Source: Thermoanaerobaculia bacterium (GTDB lineage: Bacteria; Acidobacteriota; Thermoanaerobaculia; Gp7-AA8). Taken from it: DNA of 64,000 bases. The stretch covers positions 60,072-124,071 of the forward strand of contig JADGNZ010000015.1 of NCBI GenBank assembly GCA_017883205.1. The letters are read 5' to 3'. Every line of letters starts with the position of its first letter. Within the stretch, counting starts at the first letter, position 1. A program made the position numbers and the translations under genes. The notes below the pieces were generated by a model. That model made no database searches. It was not told the DNA's origin and saw nothing but the letters and a program-made list of their open reading frames with translations. This document shows positions 19,228 to 28,316 of the stretch, piece after piece.

Positions 19228-19692
19228 ATGCCACGAAAGCAGGGGAAATCGACTGTCAAACGGGCTGGAGGCGCCATCGCGCGCACCGCCAGGAAACTGA
19301 CGACGAAGCTCGATCCGCGGAAGCGTGCAAAGGTTGCCGCCGCTCCGGTAGCGAAGAAGGCAAAAGCAGCAAAACCAAAAGCAGCAAAACCAAAGGCAGC
19401 GCCGGCCAAGGCCAGCCCGGCACCGGCAAGGGCCATACGCCGCGAATCCGACGTCCCGATGGACGTTATCGCGCAGGCGTACGCGCCGAGCCAGACCAGT
19501 ATCAAGACGTCGTTCCGAAGCGACGGCGCCGATCACGAGCGCGATCAGGAAATGCCGCCCGGCGCCGGCGAGCGCTTCGAGAACGAAGACCACTTCACCA
19601 ACAAGTCCGGCGACTCACGGATCGGCACGCATGGCCGCACCTACGAGCCGGGCGAACAACGCGCGGCGACCACGAACGAGGCAAGGAGATAA
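19228..19692 (+). CDS. Lys/Ala-rich basic protein, histone H1-like N-terminal half; function unknown
   Basis: MPRKQGKSTVKRAGG...KAAKPKAAKPKAAPAKA; short repeats AAKPKAAKPKA. Confidence 0.65.
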   Translation: MPRKQGKSTVKRAGGAIARTARKLTTKLDPRKRAKVAAAPVAKKAKAAKPKAAKPKAAPAKASPAPARAIRRESDVPMDVIAQAYAPSQTSIKTSFRSDGADHERDQEMPPGAGERFENEDHFTNKSGDSRIGTHGRTYEPGEQRAATTNEARR

Positions 19693-19696
19693 CGAC

Positions 19697-20071
19697 ATGG
19701 ATACACCGATGGGAAACACCGGCTTCGGCAACGCACCAACCCCAACATCGAGCGGCGGCACCGGTTCGATGGCCTCGGCATCGAGCGGCTACTGCCCCAC
19801 CTGCGGCCAATCCCGCTCCGCCTCGGGCAACGGCGCTCTCGAGCAGTTCCTCGGCCGACTCGGCATCACCGAGGAGATGATCACCAACCTCAAGTCCTCG
19901 ATCCAGAACGTCGACATCGACGAGTACCTCAACACCGCCCGCGACTACCTCAAAGGCGGCAGCGAAAAAGCGACGACCTACGCGAAAGAAAACCCCGGCA
20001 AGGTCGCCGCGGGCGTCGCAGTGCTCGCCGTCGGAACCGGCCTGCTGATCAGCGCGTTGAATCGGGATTAA
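19697..20071 (+). CDS. Hypothetical protein with CPTCG zinc-knuckle-like motif and C-terminal TM helix
   Basis: GYCPTCGQSRSASG...KVAAGVAVLAVGTGLLISAL. Confidence 0.7.
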   Translation: MDTPMGNTGFGNAPTPTSSGGTGSMASASSGYCPTCGQSRSASGNGALEQFLGRLGITEEMITNLKSSIQNVDIDEYLNTARDYLKGGSEKATTYAKENPGKVAAGVAVLAVGTGLLISALNRD

Positions 20072-20076
20072 CTCTG

Positions 20077-20161
20077 GTGGAACGCCGGCGTCCTCGCCGG
20101 CTGGCCGGGCGCCGTCCTCGGCGCCCTCAACGCGATCGTCGGCGAGACGGCGGCGTTCCAC
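20077..20161. repeat. Inverted repeat, GGAACGCCGGCG-type (arms ~20077-20101 / ~20138-20161)
   Basis: GTGGAACGCCGGCGTCCTCGCCGGC vs GTCGGCGAGACGGCGGCGTTCCAC. Confidence 0.85.
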
Positions 20162-20183
20162 TGCTGTCGCTACAATGCGGGCA

Positions 20184-21050
20184 ATGCCGCTGGTACCGGA
20201 GTTGAACGTCACCGACCGCACCTGTGTTGTCGGCGACGTCACCATTCATTACGTCGAAGCGGGCCGCGGGCCGCTCATCGTCCTGCTCCACGGCTTCCCC
20301 GAGTTCTGGTACTCGTGGCGCAATCAGATTCCGGCGCTCGCTGCGGCAGGCTTTCACACCGTCGCCGTCGATCTTCGCGGATACAACGAATCGTCGAAGC
20401 CGCGCGCGATCGAGTCCTACCGTCTGCCCGAGCTGGCAAAAGACATCGCCGGCTTGATCACGCAGATCGGCGAAGGGCCGGCCGTCGTCGCCGGACACGA
20501 TTGGGGTGGCGCGGTGGCATGGTTCATGGCGATGCTCTATCCGGAACTGGTCAAGCGCCTCATCATCCTCAACTCGCCGCATCCGGTCGCCTACCTGCGC
20601 GAGATGCGCCGCTCCGCGCGGCAGCAATGGCGCGCCAAATACCAACTCCTCTTTCATCCGCCGTGGCTGGCCGAATTCGTCCTCCGCCGCTTCCGCTACG
20701 CGCTCCTCCGCCGCTCCCTCTCCCGCCTCGGCTGCTTCACGCCTGAGGAGATCGAGCGCTACGTCGAGGCCTGGTCGAAACCGGGCGCGCTCTCCGGCAT
20801 GGCCAACTACTACCGAGCTACCCGTTTACGAAAAGGCATGCGCGGTCTGGTCCGCCGCATCGACATCCCCACCCTCATGATCTGGGGCGACCTCGACCCC
20901 TTCTTCACTCCGGAGACGCTGACCGATTTCGCCGAATACGTCCCCGACCTCCGCATCGAGCACATCCCCGACAGCGGCCACTTCGTCCAGACCGACGCCC
21001 CGGTGAGGGTGAGCGAGTTGATGGCGGGTTTTGCCGGCGACGTTTTGTGA
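20184..21050 (+). CDS. Alpha/beta hydrolase, epoxide hydrolase-like
   Basis: IVLLHGFPEFWYSWRNQIPALAAAGFHTVAVDLRGY; VVAGHDWGGAVAW nucleophile elbow. Confidence 0.93.
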   Translation: MPLVPELNVTDRTCVVGDVTIHYVEAGRGPLIVLLHGFPEFWYSWRNQIPALAAAGFHTVAVDLRGYNESSKPRAIESYRLPELAKDIAGLITQIGEGPAVVAGHDWGGAVAWFMAMLYPELVKRLIILNSPHPVAYLREMRRSARQQWRAKYQLLFHPPWLAEFVLRRFRYALLRRSLSRLGCFTPEEIERYVEAWSKPGALSGMANYYRATRLRKGMRGLVRRIDIPTLMIWGDLDPFFTPETLTDFAEYVPDLRIEHIPDSGHFVQTDAPVRVSELMAGFAGDVL

Positions 21051-21166
21051 TCGCTGCAGCATGAGGATGTGACGCCTCCCCGGCGACATTGACATCCTCA
21101 GCCCCGACGGCCACCATGAACCGCTCTGCCTGGCTCCAACCGACAGATTACATACGGAGAACTGCA

Positions 21167-22102
21167 ATGAAGCTCTATCGTGGGTTTGGTCTGGCTTTGA
21201 CTCTCATTTGCCTTCTGGCGGTACCACGTGCCTTCGGACACGATTCGGAGAAGGACAAGGAGAAGGACAAGAAGACGCACACCAAAGAGACCACGACGAC
21301 AACGAAGACCCACACCAAATCCACGACCACAACGACTACCACCGGAGATTCATCCGGAAGCTCCTCGCATCAGCACTCTTCGCACGACTCAAGTTCACAT
21401 GGGTCAACGGCAACCGGCGATTCCAATCATCCGCATGGGTCGTCGACGAGCGGGGACTCGAGCCATTCGCGCAGCACCCACCAGGCGACGAGCAGCAGTT
21501 CCTCGCACACGAGCAATTCTCATGACCGCACTTTCAACCATGAGCACGCCGTCGATCATGAGCACTTGCGCGAAGCGATGCACGTGCATCCCGGACGCGA
21601 AGACCGTGTACACGCATTCGAGCGCTCGCATGAAGAGCGGGGCCGGTTTGAGAGACACGTGGCGGCAATCCACTTCGTTCCGGCACACAGGGTCGTGCTG
21701 ACCAGGTTGCATATCGTTCCGGCGTCCTACTACTACCGGCGAAACGTCTTCTATGACACCTATCGCTGGAGCACGCCTGCCTACGTCTATCGGATGTATC
21801 CCCGCTACGGACTCTGGGATGCGGTCTTCCTCGCCTTCGCGCTGGACCATATCGCCGAAGAGCAATACGCATTGATGCTCTATCACCATCAGCGCGACGC
21901 GGAGATTCAGCAGTGGATGGACGATACGGACCGCCTGGCAGAGGACAACGACGAGCTCCGGGCCAAGATGGAGAACATGAAGTTGGAGATGGCCAGACTC
22001 AGAGAGTCAGGCGTCGAGGTCGATGCCTCGTATGTACCGCCGGAGGCAGAGGACGTCGCGCTGTCACCCGAGGTCATCGATCAGTTGACGTCGAAGCAGT
22101 GA
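21167..22102 (+). CDS. Secreted Thr/Ser/His-rich low-complexity protein
   Basis: Signal peptide MKLYRGFGLALTLICLLAVPRAFG, then KETTTTTKTHTKSTTTTTTTGDSSGSSSHQHSS. Confidence 0.75.
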   Translation: MKLYRGFGLALTLICLLAVPRAFGHDSEKDKEKDKKTHTKETTTTTKTHTKSTTTTTTTGDSSGSSSHQHSSHDSSSHGSTATGDSNHPHGSSTSGDSSHSRSTHQATSSSSSHTSNSHDRTFNHEHAVDHEHLREAMHVHPGREDRVHAFERSHEERGRFERHVAAIHFVPAHRVVLTRLHIVPASYYYRRNVFYDTYRWSTPAYVYRMYPRYGLWDAVFLAFALDHIAEEQYALMLYHHQRDAEIQQWMDDTDRLAEDNDELRAKMENMKLEMARLRESGVEVDASYVPPEAEDVALSPEVIDQLTSKQ

Positions 22103-22154
22103 GGGGCCGAATCGACCCGAGATAACGACCGTATCCGTTAGCGGGTCAGCCCCA

Positions 22155-22313
22155 GATTTCGCGCGAAGCGCTTTGGACTGCGGTGGCGCCAGCCACCGCT
22201 TTGAAGGACGATCCAAGCGCAGCCATCGCTTGCCAATGAGCTATGTCGCGACAGCCACCTTCCAGAAAGCGGCAGCTGGCGCTGCCGCACTCCATAGCGC
22301 TTCGCGCGAAATC
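22155..22313. repeat. Inverted repeat, 48-bp arms (22155-22202 / 22266-22313), each arm with an internal hairpin
   Basis: GATTTCGCGCGAAGCGCT...GCGGTGGCGCCAGCCACCGCTTT vs rc GATTTCGCGCGAAGCGCT...GCGGCAGCGCCAGCTGCCGCTTT. Confidence 0.95.
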
Positions 22314-22335
22314 AAATCGAGAGCTGCGTGTGGCG

Positions 22336-22560
22336 CTACGCCGTGACGTGAACGACGACGCTCTCCGCCGTTGAAGTAGGCGGTGGAATGTGCTCGCCAG
22401 CCTCGCGTAGGCTTTCCACATGGAGCTCGATCGCTTCCCGAATGAGCTGCAAGGTTTCTTCGCGCGTCTCGCCTACTGCAACGCACCCGGGGAGATCCGG
22501 CACATACGCGCCAAAGCCCGTTTCGCTCTGCTCGATGACGACAACATATCCAGCGTTCAT
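22336..22560 (-). CDS. HicB-family antitoxin-like protein (no adjacent HicA seen)
   Basis: YVVVIEQSETGFGAYVPDLPGCVAVGETREETLQLIREAIELHVESLREAGE. Confidence 0.85.
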   Translation of the reverse strand: MNAGYVVVIEQSETGFGAYVPDLPGCVAVGETREETLQLIREAIELHVESLREAGEHIPPPTSTAESVVVHVTA

Positions 22561-22616
22561 CGTTTCGGCCCTGCCTGTTTGCTGGCGAGACTCTCAGCAC
22601 CGCCAACTCTACGCTT

Positions 22617-23477
22617 CTACGCCCGGCTGCTCCGCCACTCCGCCCACTGTTCGTCGATCGATGACGTGAACTCGCGCTTGGGAGTCCAGCCGAGTTTCTT
22701 GCGGGTGGCGGTGCTGGAGACGCGCTGGTCGATGTTGAGGGCGTCGGCGAAGGGGCCGTATTGTTCGCGGGCTTTTTCGATGGGGATGGTTTCGATGATC
22801 GAGCCCTGGGCGACGCCAAGGGCGCAGCCGAGGAGAGTGTCGTTGGTGTCATCGACGGCGTGGAAGATGCCGGTGGCTTTCTGCTCGGTGATGCGGACGT
22901 AGCAGTCGGCGAGGTCGTGGAGGTCGACCATGGCCCACTGGTTGTTGCCGTCGCCGACGAGGTAGACGGGCTGCTTTTTCTCGGAGGCTTCGAACCAGCC
23001 GGCGCAGAGGCTTTGCTTTCCGCCGTAGACGCAGCCGGGGCGGAGGACGGCGCTGCGTCCGGTGGCCAGAGCGGCCTGCTCCTGTTCGGGGCGCCAAGCC
23101 ACTATCGGAAGCGGATTGACTGGCGACGACTCATCGACGGTCTCGTTGTCGGTGTTGCCGAAGACCCAGACACCCGAGGTGTAGATGAGGAAGCCGGGGT
23201 GCGAGGTGAAGACATCGAGTGCCGTGCGGCTCAATACTGGTGCATCGGGGCCGTTGCTTTGGGCGATGTGCACGAACGCATCGAAGCTGCCGAGCGCGTC
23301 GGAGAGCGATGGCAGCGACGCGAGATCGCCGGCCATGATGACGACGCCTTTGTCTCGGAGAGCCTTCGCGTCCGTTTCCGGGCGCACGAGCGCGGTCACG
23401 TCGTGCCCATGCTCGCGAAGCAGAGGGACGACCGCGCTGCCGACGTAGCCAGTGGCACCGGTGACGAAGACGCGCAC
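22617..23477 (-). CDS. NAD-dependent epimerase/dehydratase (extended SDR)
   Basis: MRVFVTGATGYVGSAVVPLLREHGHDVTALVRP. Confidence 0.93.
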   Translation of the reverse strand: MRVFVTGATGYVGSAVVPLLREHGHDVTALVRPETDAKALRDKGVVIMAGDLASLPSLSDALGSFDAFVHIAQSNGPDAPVLSRTALDVFTSHPGFLIYTSGVWVFGNTDNETVDESSPVNPLPIVAWRPEQEQAALATGRSAVLRPGCVYGGKQSLCAGWFEASEKKQPVYLVGDGNNQWAMVDLHDLADCYVRITEQKATGIFHAVDDTNDTLLGCALGVAQGSIIETIPIEKAREQYGPFADALNIDQRVSSTATRKKLGWTPKREFTSSIDEQWAEWRSSRA

Positions 23478-24889
23478 TACTTCTTCTTCTCCATGGCCCG
23501 CTTGAACGCGAGGGCCATCGCGCTCTCGCCCGCTTCGTTGTCGCCTCGCTCTTCGGCGAACTTGACGTACTCATCGCGCTCGGCGGCCGCTTTGGCTGCC
23601 TCGTGCGAGAGGGAGATGCGCTTGCGCTGCGTGTCGATGCTCATGATGCGGACGGCGAGCTTCTCGCCCGCTTCGTGCGCGCGCGACGGATCGGCCCCGG
23701 GGGCGACGTTGATCTCGGAGTTCGGGATGAGACCGGTGAGGCCGGGCTCGATCTGGACGAAGATGCCCGGCGCGCCGCCGTGATCGACGGTGCCTTCGAC
23801 GACCTTGCCTGCGGGATAGCGCTGTGCGGCGCCTTCCCACGGATCGCGCGTGGCTACTTCGCGTAGAGAGAGCGAGAGGCGCTTCTTGGAGGGGTCGACT
23901 TCGCGCACCCACCCCGTCACATTGGTGCCGATGGCCACTTCCGCACCACCCTGCTTCACGCCGAAGGGAAGCTGCGAATAGTGGACGAGACCGTCGATGC
24001 CGGGCTCGACCTCGACGAAGAGGCCGAAGTCGGTGGTACGGACGATGCGGCCGCTGAACTGCGTGCCGGCCGGATAGCGCTCGGCCACGTCGCTCCAGGG
24101 ATCAGGCTCTTGATCTTTCATCGAGAGCGAGATGCGCTTGCCTTCGCCTTCGACTTTGATGACCTTGACGTTGACCTGCTGGCCGACGGCGACGACTTCG
24201 TTCGGATCGGTGACGCGGCGGCGGCTCATCTCGGAAACATGGAGGAGGCCGTCGATGCCGCCGAGGTCGACGAAGGCACCGAAGGGGGTGATGGTCTTGA
24301 TCGTGCCGCTGAGCTCCGCGCCCGGAACGATGTTGCGGCGCGTCTCTTCGGCGCGGGACGCGTTCGCTTCTTTTAGGAGAGCCGCTCGGGAGACGACGAT
24401 GCGCCGGCCGTCATCGGAGAGCTCGGTGACGCGGAACTCATACGACTGGCCGATGAACTGATCGGGGTTGTCGATCTTGCCGAGGGCGATCTGCGAGAGA
24501 GGGCAGAAGGCGCGCAGCCCGCTGATGTTCACGTCGAAGCCACCCTTGTTGCGGGCAGCGATCTTCGCTTCCACGGGCAGGCGGTTCTCGTACATCTGCC
24601 GGAGCAGGTCGAGATTGGCCTTCCCCTTGGCGAGTTTCCGCGAGATGCGGATCTCGGGAGAGGTTTTGACGACCGTGCCTTCAACGTTGTCGCCGACGTC
24701 GAGCCCATCGAGCTCGTTCGTCGCCATCACCGCTTCGGAGGGTCCGCCGTAGGAAACAAAAGCATCGTCACCGGAGATGGAGACGATCTGTCCTTTGAGC
24801 AACTCGCCCTGCTCGGGGGTTTTGAAATTCAAGCTCGCTTCGAACGCTTCGGCGAACGTTGCTTCAGCGCTTTCTCTCGACTGGGTCAT
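23477..24889 (-). CDS. rpsA: Ribosomal protein S1-like, five S1 RNA-binding domains
   Basis: Repeated S1 folds (LSGTIKTITPFGAFVDLGGIDGLLHVSEMS; FSGRIVRTTDFGLFVEVEPGIDGLVHYSQL). Confidence 0.92.
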   Translation of the reverse strand: MTQSRESAEATFAEAFEASLNFKTPEQGELLKGQIVSISGDDAFVSYGGPSEAVMATNELDGLDVGDNVEGTVVKTSPEIRISRKLAKGKANLDLLRQMYENRLPVEAKIAARNKGGFDVNISGLRAFCPLSQIALGKIDNPDQFIGQSYEFRVTELSDDGRRIVVSRAALLKEANASRAEETRRNIVPGAELSGTIKTITPFGAFVDLGGIDGLLHVSEMSRRRVTDPNEVVAVGQQVNVKVIKVEGEGKRISLSMKDQEPDPWSDVAERYPAGTQFSGRIVRTTDFGLFVEVEPGIDGLVHYSQLPFGVKQGGAEVAIGTNVTGWVREVDPSKKRLSLSLREVATRDPWEGAAQRYPAGKVVEGTVDHGGAPGIFVQIEPGLTGLIPNSEINVAPGADPSRAHEAGEKLAVRIMSIDTQRKRISLSHEAAKAAAERDEYVKFAEERGDNEAGESAMALAFKRAMEKKK

Positions 24890-25062
24890 GGATGGAGAAA
24901 CCTTTCAGTGGACTGGATCTCAGGTCTCCGAGATCGGTTGGGCAGCGTATCTTACTCGAAAGTGGAATCGCTGGCGACACCGGAACGCCCGATGTCCCGC
25001 ATCTCTTCCGCCCATCGGTTTCCGGCCTCGTGCGTGAGCCGAAAAAAATCTTTGTTACCCAC

Positions 25063-25091
25063 TTGCCACGCGCGAAACACGGACCTAGATT
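25063..25091 (+). promoter_or_regulatory. Candidate sigma70-type promoter: TTGCCA - 17 bp - TAGATT
   Basis: -35 at 25063-25068, -10 at 25086-25091, 17-nt spacer. Confidence 0.5.
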
Positions 25092-25094
25092 ACA

Positions 25095-25330
25095 GATCCC
25101 TGACGCGCCGGATGCTTCATCGCAGATGGTAACGGCGCGCTGGGTGGTTCCGGGACGCGATGGGTCCAGGAGCAGCTGCGGGGATGCCACTTTGCGGCTG
25201 TCAACGCGCAGCAAGCGGTTGCGACGGGCAAAGAACGTCGGAGCCAGTCGGTTCGAATGCCCCCTGGTGGCTGTTAACGGATCGAGAACGGGCTCGCGAG
25301 ATCAGGGATCGCGAGCCTTTTGCTTTTCTC
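25095..25330 (+). ncRNA. Candidate orphan small RNA (~230 nt)
   Basis: Non-coding gap between S1 and phosphatase genes; upstream promoter-like element and strong intrinsic terminator; 5' end GATCCCTGA (25095-25103) is complementary to TCAGGGATC in the terminator loop region (25303-25311). Confidence 0.45.
25292..25330 (+). terminator. Intrinsic terminator: GGCTCGCGA-GATCAGGGA-TCGCGAGCC-TTTTGCTTTT
   Basis: Perfect 9-bp stem (25292-25300 / 25310-25318) followed by a T-rich tract. Confidence 0.8.
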
Positions 25331-25351
25331 CGCGGTTTTACAGGGAGAACG

Positions 25352-25418
25352 TTTCACGCGGAGCCGCGGAGATGCGGAGAAAAGCCTTCCCGCGTCCTCC
25401 GCGTCTCCGCGTGAAACG
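25352..25418. repeat. CGCGGAGA-type inverted repeat (arms 25352-25380 / 25392-25418)
   Basis: GTTTCACGCGGAGCCGCGGAGATGCGGAG ... CGCGTCCTCCGCGTCTCCGCGTGAAAC. Confidence 0.93.
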
Positions 25419-25443
25419 GTTTTCAAACTGCTACGATCCCCTC

Positions 25444-26115
25444 ATGACAACGCGCGTCTACCTCGTCCGCCACGGAGCCACGGAGCTGACTGACGAGGAC
25501 CGCTTCGCCGGGGCCATCGACGTGAAGCTCTCGGACGAAGGAAGGGACCAGGCGCGGCGGCTCGGCCTGCGTCTCCAGGGCGAGCCGATCAGCGCCGCGT
25601 ACGCCAGCCCGATGGAGCGAACGATGGACACGGCCGCGCTGATCGTGGCGTCGCACGGCCTGCCGATCACGCCGGTGGATGGAATCCGCGAGATCGCGCA
25701 TGGCCGGTGGGAACGAAAGACGCGCGCCGAGGTGGAGGCGGAGTTTCCGGAAGAATACGCGCGGTATGAGACCGATCCCTTTTCGTTCGCGCCGACCGAT
25801 GGCGAGAGCGGATTGCAGGTGACCGCACGGGCGCTGCCGGCGCTCCTGACGATCGTCGAGCAGCATGCGGATCAGCGCATTCTCGTGGTGTCGCACAAGG
25901 CCACGATCCGCCTCCTCGTCAGCTCGCTCATCGGCGTCGATCCGCGCAAGTACCGCGACCGGCTCGATCAGAGCCCCTGCGCGCTCAATATCCTCGACTT
26001 CAAGGATGTCTCCTGTCCCCGCCTGACGCTCTTCAACGACACCTCGCACTACTCTGGCGATGTGCCCGATGTGCCGAAGAACAGGCTGTCGAAGACTTGG
26101 GGCGGGCGGAAGTAA
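25444..26115 (+). CDS. Histidine phosphatase family (phosphoglycerate mutase-like)
   Basis: MTTRVYLVRHGATELTDEDRFAG...ISAAYASPMERTMDTA...ILVVSHKATIRLL. Confidence 0.93.
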   Translation: MTTRVYLVRHGATELTDEDRFAGAIDVKLSDEGRDQARRLGLRLQGEPISAAYASPMERTMDTAALIVASHGLPITPVDGIREIAHGRWERKTRAEVEAEFPEEYARYETDPFSFAPTDGESGLQVTARALPALLTIVEQHADQRILVVSHKATIRLLVSSLIGVDPRKYRDRLDQSPCALNILDFKDVSCPRLTLFNDTSHYSGDVPDVPKNRLSKTWGGRK

Positions 26116-26220
26116 TTGACAATGGACAATTGACAACGAAGGGAATGTGTCCGGCTACTCGTTCGCGTAGCAGGTCCATCGCAATTCGTTGTCAATTGTC
26201 CATTGTCAATTGTCAATTAC
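26112..26220. repeat. TTGACAA heptamer inverted element (arms 26112-26140 / 26185-26220)
   Basis: Arms complementary except one extra TTGACAA unit in the right arm. Confidence 0.96.
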
Positions 26221-26224
26221 CCCG

Positions 26225-27802
26225 CTACTTCACCCTGAACATCGCATTCGCCAGCAATGGATCGTTCGCGTAGTAGATCTTCAAATTTTGCCCCTTGTCG
26301 TTGACGGTGATCGACTGCACCCGCCACAGACCGCGCGCGGAGTTTGGGTGAAGGCGGACCGTTCCAACGAAGGTGGTCGCGTCGCGCTGCTGGAGCGAGA
26401 AGAAGGTGCCGCTGGAGTTTCCGCCGGGGCCGACGATCTGTCCGCTGACGCCGCCGATGCCGCAACTGTCGTCGGAGACCTGCGCCACAAACTCGATGAC
26501 CGGCTCGTCCCGCCCCATCACGATCTCGGTGCGGCTCAGTGTCAGTCCCTGCAACACCGGCGGCTGGTTGTCGCAGGTATCGCTGGTGATGTTGAGCCGG
26601 ACTGCCTGCACGGCCGGATTCTCCTGACGGATCGTGGCGAAGTTGTTGGCGTTGTCCTGCAACTGCACCTGCTCGAGGGTCCAGTCGCCGCAGTCGAGAC
26701 ACGTAGGCGGAAACACATCGCACTCCCACACGTTGTTCGCCCCCGTGTGACAGCCGACGCCGAAACGGGCCAGCTTCGACGGGCTGAGGAAGACGGCCGC
26801 GACGAGATGGACACCTGACTTGTCGTCCTGCGCGTCGACGTAGAGCGTGTTGTGCTCGCCGGCGCGCATCGCGCCACGGTCGAGCCAGACGTTGCGCAGC
26901 GTGGGTGCCGTCGAGTCCGACGCCGATGAGCTCACCTTCAGCAAGGCCGTCGGCGGCAACGTCCCCTGCGCGGCGCTGAGGGTGACGGAGTTGGTGGCCA
27001 TGTCACTCATCGTCAGGAAGGTGATCTTCCAGATGCCCTCTTCAGCCTTCTCCGGAATGTGGATGCGGCTCACGTAGCGCATGGTCTCGCCGTCGCGTTG
27101 CTGCGCGAAACCCTGCACCGCTTTGCCGTTCGGGCTCGTCAGCGTGCCGGAGATCCCGCGAATGCCGGAGAGGTCGTCGGTGGCGGTAACGACGAGCGTG
27201 GTGTCGCCGCCGTCCGTCACCTGGGGCGGATCGAACGCAATCGAGATGAGCTGCGGCGGCGTGGTATCCGAGTTCGGATCCTTCGGGTCGCTCGTGCCGG
27301 TATTCGGCTTGCTGTTGGATGACGGCGGGCCGCCACTCCCGGCCGTCCCGGATGCCCCCGATCCTCGGAACGCATTCGAGGCCGCCTGCGTGGGCCGGCT
27401 GACCGGCGTTTGCGGCTTCGCCACGACCGGTACGGGAACTGTTTTTACGGGCGCCTGGACGGGAGAGGCCGGCGCGTCTAGTTTCGGCGCGCCGAGGGCG
27501 AGGAGCTCACGGAAACGTTTTGCGCGCGCGGCAGCGGCAGGTGCGCTCGATGCCACCGCACCACGCGTGCTCGTAGTCGTTCCGGCCGGAAGCGGCTCGT
27601 CGCCGTCGCCGGGGAGACCGTCCGTCCTGCGATTCGATCGTGCAGCCGCGCTTGTCTCCGCCGTGGTCGACGCTGACGCGGACGATTCCGTGGTCGTCCG
27701 TCCCGAGTAGGCACGGACGCGCACGACCAACGCGGTCGCGAGCGCAACCGTGAGGAGCGTTAGAAACGCGGAGAGGAAGGAGATCTGGACTCGCCGTCGC
27801 AC
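26225..27802 (-). CDS. Large exported/membrane-anchored protein with Ig-like/Bacterial surface-type repeats; function unknown
   Basis: GTG start at 27802 proposed: VRRRVQISFLSAFLTLLTVALATALVVRVRAYSG TM anchor, Pro/Ser-rich linker, repeated beta-sandwich-like segments. Confidence 0.7.
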   Translation of the reverse strand: MRRRVQISFLSAFLTLLTVALATALVVRVRAYSGRTTTESSASASTTAETSAAARSNRRTDGLPGDGDEPLPAGTTTSTRGAVASSAPAAAARAKRFRELLALGAPKLDAPASPVQAPVKTVPVPVVAKPQTPVSRPTQAASNAFRGSGASGTAGSGGPPSSNSKPNTGTSDPKDPNSDTTPPQLISIAFDPPQVTDGGDTTLVVTATDDLSGIRGISGTLTSPNGKAVQGFAQQRDGETMRYVSRIHIPEKAEEGIWKITFLTMSDMATNSVTLSAAQGTLPPTALLKVSSSASDSTAPTLRNVWLDRGAMRAGEHNTLYVDAQDDKSGVHLVAAVFLSPSKLARFGVGCHTGANNVWECDVFPPTCLDCGDWTLEQVQLQDNANNFATIRQENPAVQAVRLNITSDTCDNQPPVLQGLTLSRTEIVMGRDEPVIEFVAQVSDDSCGIGGVSGQIVGPGGNSSGTFFSLQQRDATTFVGTVRLHPNSARGLWRVQSITVNDKGQNLKIYYANDPLLANAMFRVK

Positions 27803-27812
27803 GGAAGAACCT

Positions 27813-28196
27813 TCAATTAACAACACCCGGAACAGCGAGAGTGAAGGGCGCGATTTCCGCCCGGAAAGATTCACCGCCGGCCGGGCGCATGAGATAGCTG
27901 CCCTGCATGGAGCCCATCGACGTCCGCAACGGGCAGAAACTCGTGTATTCGAAGACCTGGCCCGGAGCGAGGAGCGGCTGTTCGCCGACGACGCCATCGC
28001 CTTCGACGCGCTCGACGTTGCCGTCGGAGTCGGTGATGATCCACTCACGGCTCATGAGTTGGGCGGTCTCGCGTCCGACATTCGAGATTACGACGTGGTA
28101 GGCAAAGAAGAAGTAACCCTCCTGCGGGTCGCTGCGCTCTTCGACGTAGATGCTCTCGACCTGAATGCGGATACCGCGGGTGGTGGTGTCGGACAT
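27813..28196 (-). CDS. apaG: ApaG family protein
   Basis: IRIQVESIYVEERSDPQEGYFFFAYHVVISNVGRETAQLMSREWIITDSDG...GMSMQGSY-type core. Confidence 0.95.
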   Translation of the reverse strand: MSDTTTRGIRIQVESIYVEERSDPQEGYFFFAYHVVISNVGRETAQLMSREWIITDSDGNVERVEGDGVVGEQPLLAPGQVFEYTSFCPLRTSMGSMQGSYLMRPAGGESFRAEIAPFTLAVPGVVN

Positions 28197-28316
28197 TGGT
28201 TGGTTACATTGAGGACTTTATCATTCGCGCATTGGAAGGATCGGGTTCAGAAGCTAATCGACCGTGAGGCAACCCAGCAACCCAGCAACGCGTCACCCGT
28301 CAACAAAATACCAAAT

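Noticed and set aside
25245-25275. tRNA-like T-loop (GGTTCGAAT)
   Set aside because: Flanking bases do not form a proper T-stem, acceptor stem or anticodon arm; kept only as part of the ncRNA candidate.
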